Of a stretch of 64,000 bases of DNA, positions 15,237 to 23,807 are shown in pieces (position 1 is the first letter of the stretch; each line of letters opens with the position of its first letter). Source of the DNA: Sva-07 sp963828415 (lineage in GTDB: Bacteria; Actinomycetota; Acidimicrobiia; Acidimicrobiales; Ilumatobacteraceae); the NCBI GenBank assembly GCA_963828415.1, contig CAWHEI010000012.1, positions 992,001-1,056,000 of the forward strand, written 5' to 3'. Below the pieces are notes generated by a model. It ran no database searches. It saw only the letters and a list, made by a program, of their open reading frames with translations, and was not told where the DNA came from. The position numbers and the translations under genes are program-made.

Positions 15237-16508
15237 TCAGGAAGAAGCGGGAGTTGGGTGTGGATCACGTGGTGCGGAACGCTCGCGGTTGGTGTTGGAG
15301 AGCACACCGCAGTCAGGAACCTGGAGGAACCCGTGCTTCTCGATGGTCGTGCCAGGGGCCTCGCCCTCCTCAGCGGCGGCGCAGAACTTGGCCGGGTCGC
15401 CCGGGGTCGACACGAACATGTCGCTGATCGCAGGGCTGGCTTCTTCACCGACGACCGCAGCGTGGTCGACGATGTAGAACACGGTCCGACCGAAGGTCGG
15501 ATCGTTGTATGCCGCCGCCACAGGGGCGAGGTTCGGGGCGACGCCAGAAACCGCGGCGTTGCCGTTGATCGCACCCAGGCCACCGTTGGCACCGAGGTTC
15601 GAGTTGGGGGAACCGACGCCGTTACCGCGGGCGATGAACTGGCTCGCCGAGTAGCCGACCACGAGCTGTGCGTTCGTGCACGGGACGGCGGCGCCACCGG
15701 CGACTCCGTCACAGATCGGATCGCTCATCGACGCCAACAGGCCGCCCTTGGCCGTGAGGTCGGGGCTGTTGTTCTCCTGCAGGCGGCCAGCGGTGCCGGC
15801 GTTGTTGCAGATGTTGGTGCCGGGGTCGCCGGTGCCGTTCGTGGCCAGACCGAGGTTGCCCATCCACGAGGCGTAGGTGCCCGAGCCGGTCTGGATACCG
15901 CAAGCGATGACCGGAGTCGTGCCGACCAACTGCGGGCCGGTTGCGTGCAGTGCGGTGAGCTGAGCCGCCGTGAGGCTGGTGACGGGCGAGCCCGACGGGC
16001 GCAGGTAGGCGAACGCCAACGCATCCTTGAACGCGGGGATGTACTGGAGCGGGCCGTTGGTCACGCTCGTCGGCGCGCTCGACGAGCGGGCGAAGTCGAC
16101 GATGCCGCCCATGGCGCGGGGGCCGCCGCACAACGAGCCGCTGAGCGGCCACTGTGTGCCGCCGACCGTCGCCGACAGCGCACGGAGACCGTTCGTCGAA
16201 CCGTTGGGGCGGAGGATCTGGCCGGTGCCGACCTTCGTGGTGATGCAGCTGTTCGCTGGGAACGCATCCCACGACACGATCTGCTTGCCGTTGTCAGTAC
16301 GAAGCGGCGTGAAGTCAACACCCTGGCTGAAGCCGGCGAACGCATTGGTGACGTCCTGGAGCGTGTCGGAACCAAACCCGAAGATGGGATCGGTGTACTG
16401 CTTGGGGTCGGCGCTGGCCGACGGTCCGCCAGCCAGTGCGACGACGGATGCCCCGATCGCCGCAGCTGCTACGAGGCCGAGACCGGCCTTCTTCTTCAAG
16501 GAGATCAT
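15237..16508 (-). CDS. Secreted PstS-like substrate-binding protein
   Basis: 423 residues from ATG 16508 (MISLKKKAGL); the ORF extends upstream but this start is followed directly by a clear signal peptide (LGLVAAAAIGASVVALAGGPSASA). The mature start DPIFGFGSDTLQDVTNAFAG resembles the phosphate-binding PBP-like fold, and GGIVDFARSSSAPT corresponds to the DFAASD-type segment of PstS. There is no lipobox and no C-terminal helix, so it is freely secreted or wall-bound. It follows pstB on the same strand after about 170 bases. Whether it binds phosphate is not established; several family members bind other ligands. Confidence 0.65.
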   Translation of the reverse strand: MISLKKKAGLGLVAAAAIGASVVALAGGPSASADPKQYTDPIFGFGSDTLQDVTNAFAGFSQGVDFTPLRTDNGKQIVSWDAFPANSCITTKVGTGQILRPNGSTNGLRALSATVGGTQWPLSGSLCGGPRAMGGIVDFARSSSAPTSVTNGPLQYIPAFKDALAFAYLRPSGSPVTSLTAAQLTALHATGPQLVGTTPVIACGIQTGSGTYASWMGNLGLATNGTGDPGTNICNNAGTAGRLQENNSPDLTAKGGLLASMSDPICDGVAGGAAVPCTNAQLVVGYSASQFIARGNGVGSPNSNLGANGGLGAINGNAAVSGVAPNLAPVAAAYNDPTFGRTVFYIVDHAAVVGEEASPAISDMFVSTPGDPAKFCAAAEEGEAPGTTIEKHGFLQVPDCGVLSNTNRERSAPRDPHPTPASS

Positions 16509-16676
16509 GGTGAGTTGCTTGGTCCCTTCATATGACGGACGGCCGAATCGTGTTCGGCCGAGCGAGCCGTCGGGGCCCGCTGGTGCGCACTCTGGCAGGG
16601 CCATCTGACGCTCAGTTGGCCGCAAGATGAACGGTGGACGAGATCGTCGAGAGTTCATCTGGGTGTCGTCGCGGCG

Positions 16677-17450
16677 TCACCCGAAACGCCCATTGACGTA
16701 ATCATCGGTGCGCGGATCCTGCGGCGAGGAGAACATCGCGTCGGTCGGTCCGTGCTCGACGATGTAGCCCGGTGTCCCCTGCTCAGCGAGGAAAAACGCA
16801 CACAGGTCCGACACGCGCGCCGCCTGCTGCATGTTGTGGGTCACGATCACGATCGTCACCTCGTCGACCAGTTCGATGATCGTCTGCTCGATCCGACGCG
16901 TGGAGGTGGGGTCGAGAGCCGAGCACGGCTCGTCCATCAGCAACACCCGCGGCTTGATCGCCAGCGCACGAGCAATGCACAGGCGCTGTTGCTGTCCGCC
17001 CGACAATCCACCACCGGGCTGACGGAGCCGGTCCTTGACCTCGTTCCACAGGCCTGCCTTGCTGAGGCACGACTCGACGAGGGCATCCTTCTCGGACTGG
17101 CTGGCCTTGGTGCCGGTGAGGCGGAGGCTGGCGACGACGTTGTCGTAGATCGACATCGCCGGGAACGGGTTCGGCTTCTGGAACACCATCCCGATCTCGC
17201 GGCGGGCATCGGTGAGCTTGCGCGACGGGTCGTAGATGTCGTGACCGTCCAGGAACACTTCGCCCGCCATGGCCGCGGCCGGGATCATCTCGTGCATCCG
17301 GTTGAGGATTCGCAAGAACGTCGACTTCCCGCAGCCCGACGGCCCGATCAGCGCGGTCACGTGACCCGCCGGCATGTCGAGCGACACGCGATCGAGCACG
17401 TTGTGGTTGCCGAACCAGGCCGAGATGTTGCGGGCCTCGATTCCGGTCAG
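16677..17450 (-). CDS. pstB: Phosphate-type ABC transporter ATPase (PstB homologue)
   Basis: About 257 residues. Full ABC ATPase: Walker A GPSGCGKST, FQKPNPFPAMSIYDNV (the PstB signature Q-loop), LSGGQQQRLCIARALA, Walker B VLLMDEPCSALD, and the H-loop VTHNMQQAARVSD. No ATG or GTG is available near the expected N-terminus; the best site is a CTG at 17450 overlapping the TGA of the upstream gene (CTGA), so the start is unusual or uncertain. It is separated from pstC and pstA by about 7 kb of surface-protein genes, yet remains on the same strand in the same coupled run. Confidence 0.85.
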   Translation of the reverse strand: MTGIEARNISAWFGNHNVLDRVSLDMPAGHVTALIGPSGCGKSTFLRILNRMHEMIPAAAMAGEVFLDGHDIYDPSRKLTDARREIGMVFQKPNPFPAMSIYDNVVASLRLTGTKASQSEKDALVESCLSKAGLWNEVKDRLRQPGGGLSGGQQQRLCIARALAIKPRVLLMDEPCSALDPTSTRRIEQTIIELVDEVTIVIVTHNMQQAARVSDLCAFFLAEQGTPGYIVEHGPTDAMFSSPQDPRTDDYVNGRFG

Positions 17451-18058
17451 TTCCCCGCGCTGAGGTCGACTGCGGCGGGCCGAACCTCCGTGGTCGGGCC
17501 TGCGGGGTCGATGAACACCGGGATCGGCTCGGCGACGTCGATCGCCAGCGACGAACCGAGCGCTGCGGCCGGCGGTCCCCAGCTCGAGAGCGCGGATGGC
17601 TCGCCCGACTCGTCGCCGAAGGGGTCCGGCGGCTCGGATTCGAGGTGACCGTCCGGTCCATTCGCCAGAGGTGGTGCGAACGGATCGTCGCGCTCTTCGC
17701 GCTGTTGGGTGATGGCCGGCGGCCCCGCGAGCGAGTCGACGAGCGAGCGGAATTCGTCGACTCGGCCGATCGGCACCGACACCCCGAAGTCGGCGATGCC
17801 CGGCACCACCAGGACCGTCCACGGTTCGTCGGCACCGTGGATGACGGCAGTGAGATCGCCGATCATCCACGACCAGTCGAAGTCGCCGTCGATCGCGACG
17901 ATCTTGGTCGAGCTGACGTTGACGGTCGCGCCGTGCAGCGGCGCAACCAGTGCTCCTGCCTGCTGTGGATCACCGCCCACGAGTTGCACGACGGAGGAAT
18001 CGGGGAACGACGCCAGGTCGACGTCGTTGGCCGGAATGGAGTTGTTGTCGGTGGTCAT
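17447..18058 (-). CDS. Hydrophilic protein of unknown function between sortase-like and pstB genes
   Basis: 203 residues from ATG 18058, which overlaps the stop of the sortase-like gene (ATGA). No signal peptide or membrane helix. The N-terminal ~115 residues look folded (VVQLVGGDPQQAGALVAPLHGATVNVSS, GDFDWSWMIGDLTAVIHG, VLVVPGIADFGVSVPIGRVDEFRSLVDSL); the rest is Pro/Asp/Ser-rich. I do not recognise the family. Position inside the coupled run suggests a cytoplasmic partner of the transporter or anchoring proteins. Confidence 0.7.
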   Translation of the reverse strand: MTTDNNSIPANDVDLASFPDSSVVQLVGGDPQQAGALVAPLHGATVNVSSTKIVAIDGDFDWSWMIGDLTAVIHGADEPWTVLVVPGIADFGVSVPIGRVDEFRSLVDSLAGPPAITQQREERDDPFAPPLANGPDGHLESEPPDPFGDESGEPSALSSWGPPAAALGSSLAIDVAEPIPVFIDPAGPTTEVRPAAVDLSAGN

Positions 18059-19039
18059 AAGAGGTTGGGGAGCAATCGGGCAACCTGGCTGGAGGTTGCG
18101 AGGCCGACGAGAAGGAGGGGTGGCAGGAAGACGACCCACGCCTGAGCGTGTCCCCATCGATGCCAGGCCCAGACCGCACCGAGCGACAACGCGATCAACA
18201 CCTGGATCCACAGCGCGAGCGCCCACAGCGTCGAGGTGTCCGTGCCCATGAACTGTTCCGACGACGGGAGCGTCGCCGCGCTGAATGCACGCCCCGGGCC
18301 GACCGCGGCGGTTCCGACGAGGTCGGCGTCGACGCGCAGCACGCCTTCGGGGAGGTAGGGCCGCCCGTCGGCGGTGGCGAGGACCAGCGCGATGAGCCGG
18401 CGGCCAGGGGCGCGGGACGGGATCGCCCTCGCGTCGCACTCCGATCACCTCGTACTCGTACTCGCCCTGCCCGGTCGTGACGACGATCTCGTCGCCCGCC
18501 TCGAGTTGGTCGATGTCCGCGAACGGACCACCGAATGCCGCAGCTCGCCCCATGATGATGGTTGCACCGACTTGTCCAGGCAGCACGGTGTCGCGCCGGT
18601 GCCCCGGCCCGGAGAACAACGCGCTGGACGTCGTGCCTTCGACGACCACCTCGCGAAGCCCGATCTCCGGGATCTCGAGATACGCGATCGGGGTACCGAT
18701 CGCCAACGCGCGGTTCTGGTTGTCGGTCGGCCCGATCGGTGCAGTTCCCGTGGCGAGCAGCGACCGGAACTCGTCGAACTTGCGCTCCTGGGCCGCCGAC
18801 TGCTGCAGCCGACCGATCACCGTCAGCTGCAGCAGCATGGTGATCGACACGATGAACACCATGATCAGCGCAGCTCGCGCCAGTTGCAGGCGCGGGCTGA
18901 GCGGCGGGATCTCGGTACTCGCCGGAGCAGTCGTGGTCGCCGTTGGCGCGTCGGGAGCCGAACCGGTCGCCGGCGTCGCCGAACGCGACCAGCGGGTCCG
19001 CCAGCGAGACGACGGCGACGCAGCGGCGGTGGCGGTCAT
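18055..19039 (-). pseudogene. Sortase-fold membrane protein lacking catalytic His and Cys; one apparent frame break
   Basis: Read with one 1-base frame change near 18415, this gives about 327 residues: membrane helix (~55-75), sortase-like domain (IAYLEIPEIGLREVVVEGTT, LFSGPGHRRDTVLPGQVGAT), then two more C-terminal helices. The position of the catalytic GHR/GH motif reads IIMGRAAAFGGPF, with Arg where His is expected, and the TLxTC position reads LIALVLATADG, without Cys. The C-terminal frame is confirmed by its ATGA overlap with the next gene. It follows directly on a gene whose product ends IPSTG plus helix. Labelled pseudogene only because of the frame break, which may be a sequence error. 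Confidence 0.65.
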
Positions 19040-20296
19040 CAGGTGCCCGTGAGCACCTTGGGCTTGCGGCCCAGCAGGATCGCCATGCGCCCGAACACCA
19101 GCAGCAGTACGCCCCACACGATCAGTGAGGTGGTCGACGAGCCGGTCGATGGAATCGTGCCGCTGGTGCTACCGCTCGTGCTGCCACCGGTGTTGACGTT
19201 CGAGTTCCCGCCCGTCACCGGCGTCGATGCGCCGACGATCACGAAGCTCACCGTGCGCTGAGCGCTGACCGTGCCCGTCATCGTGATCGTGTAGCTCCCC
19301 GCTGCCGTCGGCGCGGCCGTGAAGCTTCCAGTCGCCGTGCCGGTCGTCGCCTGTGCCGGCATCCGGATGCCGGCGATGCTGCCGGACGTGAGCGCCGAGG
19401 ACGCCTCGCACACGTCGGTGACCGAACTCGGCGTCGATGCCGACTGCGAGAACGTGATCGTCTCGCCGACGGAGCAGTTCGGGAACGTGACCCGATACGA
19501 CCCGCCCGGTGTTGGCGTGCTCGGCGACACGGTTGCGCCCGATGTCCCGCCTGCCACCGTCGTGGTTGCGCCAGCGACGGTGGAGGTCGTCGTGCCTCCG
19601 GCGACGGTCGTGGTCGTCGTGCCTCCGGCGACGGTGGTGGTCGTCGTCGAACCGTCGACCTCAGTGGTCGTCGTGGTGCTTTCGCCGGGATCAGCGGCGT
19701 CCGTCGCCCAAGCGAATCCGTGAGGCCCCGCTCCTGCCTGGGCGGTCACCGTGATCTTCGTTGCCCAGTATCGCTCGTTCGCCAAGCCGTCGGCGTTGTA
19801 ACACGCGATCCCAACGAAGTACGAGCCCGGGTCGACCACGGGATTGCGCGAGAACGTCGTGTCGAACGAGAGCAAGGCCGGGGGATTGATGTTGAAGTTG
19901 TCCAGATCGGGGAACTCGCCGCGGACGAATTCATCAGTGGTGTCGCGGAACGCCGTCGTCCGCCCGATGGCCGTCGCCTGTGGTTGGCCGGTCGGCGCGA
20001 ACGTGAGCAGAGCGGCGTCCTGTGCGACTGGCGTGATGAAGGTCGACCACGAGTAGCCCGCGTTGTTGTTGCCCGGACATGGCTGGTTGTCAGGGTCGAA
20101 TCTCATGCTGAACGTGGTGCCGCTGTCGCCCGAAGCGGGAGTCAGGACGAGCCCGGACAATCCGTTGGTCGGCGGCGTCCCACCAGGGAGCGCTGCGGCA
20201 ACGGTCGAGACGATCCCGAACAGGGACACGGCCACACCGACGAGTGCCACAGCGAATCCGGCTCGAGCGCGAACGGGGAGAGTGAAGTGCGGTCAT
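19039..20296 (-). pseudogene. LPxTG-like (IPSTG) anchored surface protein; apparent frame break in signal peptide
   Basis: The main frame (20250 down) starts at a GTG without ribosome binding site and lacks a charged N-terminus. The true start is probably the ATG at 20296, preceded by AAGGAG and overlapping the previous stop, with a 1-base break in the CCCC run near 20275; this would give MTALHSP then VRARAGFAVALVGVAV, a normal signal peptide. Mature protein: shared module (QPCPGNN, GSYFVGIACYNADG, ERYWATKITV), a Thr/Val/Ala repeat spacer, a second beta domain with two cysteines, and the tail IPSTGSSTTSL, membrane helix, RKPK. The tail is a sortase-type sorting signal. Confidence 0.7.
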
Positions 20297-21037
20297 TGGT
20301 ACTCCTTGGTGGGGGTGACGTTCGACTTACTGGATCGCCGGAGCACGAGGACGATCGCTGCGATCGCAAGCGCCGAGCCGGCGAGAATGGCAACTACCGG
20401 GGGGTTGCCGTTCGACTGCGGCGGCCGAGCCTGCGTCCTCGGTCTGGACGACTCGGATCCGCAGACCGCCCGGCACGACGTCTGGCGCTGACTCGAGTTG
20501 CACCTCTGCGGCCCAGAACCTGTCCACGATCCAGTCCGCCGGTGTGCAGGCCACGCCGAGCTTCCATGACCCGGGTGGGAGGGAGTTCTCGCTGTAGAAG
20601 GCGAACGTGTATGGAAGCGCCGGCTCGACGATCAGTCCGGGCTGACCCGCCTCGGAGTTCTGATCCGTCGGCAACTGAATGGCGCTCTCGCCGTCGCTGT
20701 AGCGGAGCGCCCGATACAGGTCGCTGCCATCCGGGCTACGACTCCGGTATTTCATGCTCGACAGATCGGTGTCGGCGGGAACGAGGAAGGTCTGCACTCG
20801 GTAGTCGTCGTTGGCGGAGTCGCCCGCGCACGACGCTCCGTCCGGCAACCGCAGTCGGAATGCCGTCGTGCTGTCGAACTCGTCGAGCTCTCGACCGGTG
20901 TTCACCGCATCGACGACGACGGCGGCGCCGGCATCGTCGCCAGGAGATCCAATCTCGCCGAGAGCGGGTCCTGTGGAAAGTAGGACGGCGGGGATCGCCA
21001 CGGCGAGCGTCGCGATTACCCGTCGAATCGGCGTCAT
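20293..21037 (-). pseudogene. Secreted anchored protein with shared cysteine module; apparent frame break before the anchor
   Basis: About 247 residues when a 1-base frame change near 20420 is allowed. Signal peptide (VIATLAVAIPAVLLSTGPALG), then the module with GASCAGDS, PPGSWKLGVACTPADW and DRFWAAEVQL, weaker than but parallel to the modules at 13350-15212 and 19039-20296. After the break the frame gives NPPVVAILAGSALAIAAIVLVLRRSS and a short tail ending at a TGA that overlaps the next ATG. The uninterrupted frame instead ends in an unlikely Arg/Ser-rich tail. Function unknown; probably a wall or membrane surface component. Confidence 0.65.
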
Positions 21038-21038
21038 G

Positions 21039-23807
21039 TCAGGTCAGTTCCTTCGCTTGGCGGGGACCGGTAACAGAGGGGAGGTTTGCGGCCCGTCGAG
21101 GACGTTTGGTGAGTTCGAGAGCGATCAACGCCGAGCCGAGCATCACTCCACCGAGCACGGGAACGGCGACTCGGCCCGGTCCGGTAGGGGTCGATGGCGT
21201 CGGCGCGGCGGGCGGTGACTCGGCCTCTACCGGCAGGGGCGATTCGGTCGTCTCCGTCACGCTGTCGTCGGTCACCGGTTCGGGCTCGGTCGATGCCGGA
21301 GCCGCTTCTGCTGGAGCAGCGTTGCCGTTGGAGCCCGACGACGCAGTCGTGGAGCGCCCACCACTCGAGGGCGTTGTCGGTCGCGGCGAGCCCGACACCA
21401 CCGGCACGGTTGTCGCGGACGGCATCGGAGGCGCAACGGTCGACGGCGTGTCGGTGGTCGGAGGAGCGGTCGGAGCTGGAGGGGAGGGTGGCGGCGAGCC
21501 GGCTTCGAGCGAGCGCACGAGCTCACTCGCCACGAGTGTCTGTAGAACGAGGAGCGGCGGAAGCGGCACATAGCCACGTGGGAGTCGGCCGAGTTCGAGT
21601 CCGGGCAGCTGACCTGGTCCCGCTGCGTAGTCGAGGAACGCCGCGTACTCCTCGCGTGCGGTGTCGTCGAGGGCGAGCGGGGTGGCGGCAGCATAGGTGA
21701 GTGACGTGAGCGGGTACGCCCCCGGTGCCACCTCGGCGGGGTCCGGCTCCAGCACCTGTGGTTCGGAATCGGGCTTCATGGTGAACAGCCCGAGCGACAA
21801 GGATTCCTCGTCCGGGTAGACGAACTCCCGGTCATCGCTGTCGTCGCCCGCTCGGCTGAGGTGCGCGATCTGCAGCCCGTATCGGAGCGCAGACGACGTG
21901 TCGGTCAGCGCAAGGATCGCCCGCCTCCCGGGAACTTGCGGCGTCGTTCGACTCCAGACCGCGTCGGTCGTCAGCGCGAACGGGTTCGGCGCGATTCGGG
22001 CGAAGTCGGCTGCAGCTCGCACCCGCAGGGCCGCCTCGTCGAAGCTCCGTGCGTACGGCATCCAGTCGGTGCCACAGAGCTGTGGCGGAGTGAAACTGCC
22101 GGTGGACGGCGCCTGGTAGCAGTAGGGATCTGACTTCGGAAACAACTCGGGAGTGGGATCGCCGAACGGGAAGCCAGAGGAGTTCTTCTCGGCCACCGTT
22201 GCGTAACGAGGGTTGACTCTCATGTCCCACTGGTCGGGTTGACCCGACAGCCACTCCGCTGCTTCGGGGTCGGCCAGGATCCACTCCCACACCTGTCGAG
22301 CGGCGTCCGATGTTCCGGCCGGAAGTTGCAGGCCGCTGAACAGCCGGCCATCGAAGACCTGGAGTTCGGCGAACTCCGGATTGAAGCGCAGGAAGTCCGG
22401 ATCGCGATGAAGTCCGATCGGATTGAGGTCGTCCCAGTCGTAGCCGGGCTGCTCGATGATGTTCACCTGCGCCGTGTACGACTGCGTGAGCAGCTTGGCG
22501 ACGAGTCGCGGTGTCAAGTAGATGTCCCGAACACGGACACCCCGAAGACTCTCGCCTTCAGGCGTGCTGGTCAGGCTCGGGATCCGCTCGAGGTTGAAGC
22601 CGATGACCAGTCCCGACGCCGCGAGCGGCGCGTAGATGACCGGATTCGTCTCGTTGAGGCTCGAAGCGGGCAGCGGCCGCGAAACCGCGACCATTCCCGC
22701 TGCCCCCGGAAGCCCGCTGATGAGGATCTGGCGTGCGGTTGCGTCGTTCACCGGGGCGTAGGAGTACGGCGGCTTGCCGCCGCTGCACAAGAGTGGCTGC
22801 CAACTGGCGATGGCGGGCGCGACGAGTTCGTTACCCGCCAGTCGCCGGTCCTGGGCTGCGAGTTCGCAGGGCGAATCGACCGGGTTGAACTCGATCGGGA
22901 TCGCAATCCGGTTCGCCCACGCCCGAGGGGCAAGCGGCGAAGTCGAGACACCACGCTCGTCGGCGTTCGGCTCCCACTGCGTTCCAGCGTTCTCATACTC
23001 CGGGGTGCCTCGGGGGACCACGACGATCCAGCACTTCGGGATCTCGAACGTGCCGTCCGCTGCTCGCTGCACCCGCTGCCCGCAACCGAGCCCGGTCGAC
23101 TGCACTCCGGTGAGCACCTGGAACAGCTCGATCCCCGTCTTGTCAGCTCCCGTCGCCGACGCCGCCACCTCGTTGGTCGTGTTGATGTCGAAATACGGGT
23201 TGAGCCAGAAGTTTCCACCGGCCGACGGATTGAACGACTCGTTCACGTGCTCACCGATGACGGTGCCGTCGACGGCCCGGAATTCCCGCCAGACATTGCC
23301 GGACGAGTCCAGGTATCCGAGCGACGGATCGTAGGTGCTGTCACCGTTCAGTGAGACCTGACGTTGCGTCGAGAGATTTGCCGGAAAGCTGTTGCCGGCC
23401 CGGCCTTCGTACACAGCCGTCGTAGCGCCTGCAACGCACTGCTCGGGAGGCGGTCCAGGGTTGTCGGGGACCGTCGAGTCAGGCTCACCCCAGCACTGCA
23501 TGATCTGGAGAAAGTTTCCGGCGAACGCAGTACGGCCATTCGCAAAAGTCGGTTCGGCGCCCTCCCACTTCAGCGAGACCGCCTGATTGGTGAGGTTCTT
23601 CGTTTGATTGACCGTGATCCGAAGATCGGCGAACTGTCCGCGGCCGCTCGCCGTCACCGCAGACTCGGTGAGCGGCAGCGACGTATCCGTTCCCTGACTT
23701 CCCGCAACATCGTCGGCGGCGTTCGTTGGAATGCCGAGGGCAACGGCGCCGAGCGCTACCGCGAGCACCGCCATCGACCAGTTGCGAACGGTCGGAGTCA
23801 GCCTCAC
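21039..23807 (-). CDS. Large secreted, C-terminally anchored PBP-like protein
   Basis: 922 residues from a GTG overlapping the pstS stop (GTGA). Signal peptide to about residue 30; then SGRGQFADLRITVNQTKNLTNQAVSLKWEGAEPT and NFLQIMQCWGEP, a start shared by a family of actinobacterial surface proteins found with substrate-binding genes (from memory). The middle (~300-640) has PBP-like features (GIPIEFN-type strand, LLCSGGKPPYSYAPVNDATARQIL). A Pro/Thr/Ser-rich stalk (~760-870) leads to one helix (VAVPVLGGVMLGSALIALEL) and a basic tail. Likely a surface receptor or scaffold partner of the adjacent PstS homologue. Intact across 2.8 kb. Confidence 0.7.
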   Translation of the reverse strand: MRLTPTVRNWSMAVLAVALGAVALGIPTNAADDVAGSQGTDTSLPLTESAVTASGRGQFADLRITVNQTKNLTNQAVSLKWEGAEPTFANGRTAFAGNFLQIMQCWGEPDSTVPDNPGPPPEQCVAGATTAVYEGRAGNSFPANLSTQRQVSLNGDSTYDPSLGYLDSSGNVWREFRAVDGTVIGEHVNESFNPSAGGNFWLNPYFDINTTNEVAASATGADKTGIELFQVLTGVQSTGLGCGQRVQRAADGTFEIPKCWIVVVPRGTPEYENAGTQWEPNADERGVSTSPLAPRAWANRIAIPIEFNPVDSPCELAAQDRRLAGNELVAPAIASWQPLLCSGGKPPYSYAPVNDATARQILISGLPGAAGMVAVSRPLPASSLNETNPVIYAPLAASGLVIGFNLERIPSLTSTPEGESLRGVRVRDIYLTPRLVAKLLTQSYTAQVNIIEQPGYDWDDLNPIGLHRDPDFLRFNPEFAELQVFDGRLFSGLQLPAGTSDAARQVWEWILADPEAAEWLSGQPDQWDMRVNPRYATVAEKNSSGFPFGDPTPELFPKSDPYCYQAPSTGSFTPPQLCGTDWMPYARSFDEAALRVRAAADFARIAPNPFALTTDAVWSRTTPQVPGRRAILALTDTSSALRYGLQIAHLSRAGDDSDDREFVYPDEESLSLGLFTMKPDSEPQVLEPDPAEVAPGAYPLTSLTYAAATPLALDDTAREEYAAFLDYAAGPGQLPGLELGRLPRGYVPLPPLLVLQTLVASELVRSLEAGSPPPSPPAPTAPPTTDTPSTVAPPMPSATTVPVVSGSPRPTTPSSGGRSTTASSGSNGNAAPAEAAPASTEPEPVTDDSVTETTESPLPVEAESPPAAPTPSTPTGPGRVAVPVLGGVMLGSALIALELTKRPRRAANLPSVTGPRQAKELT

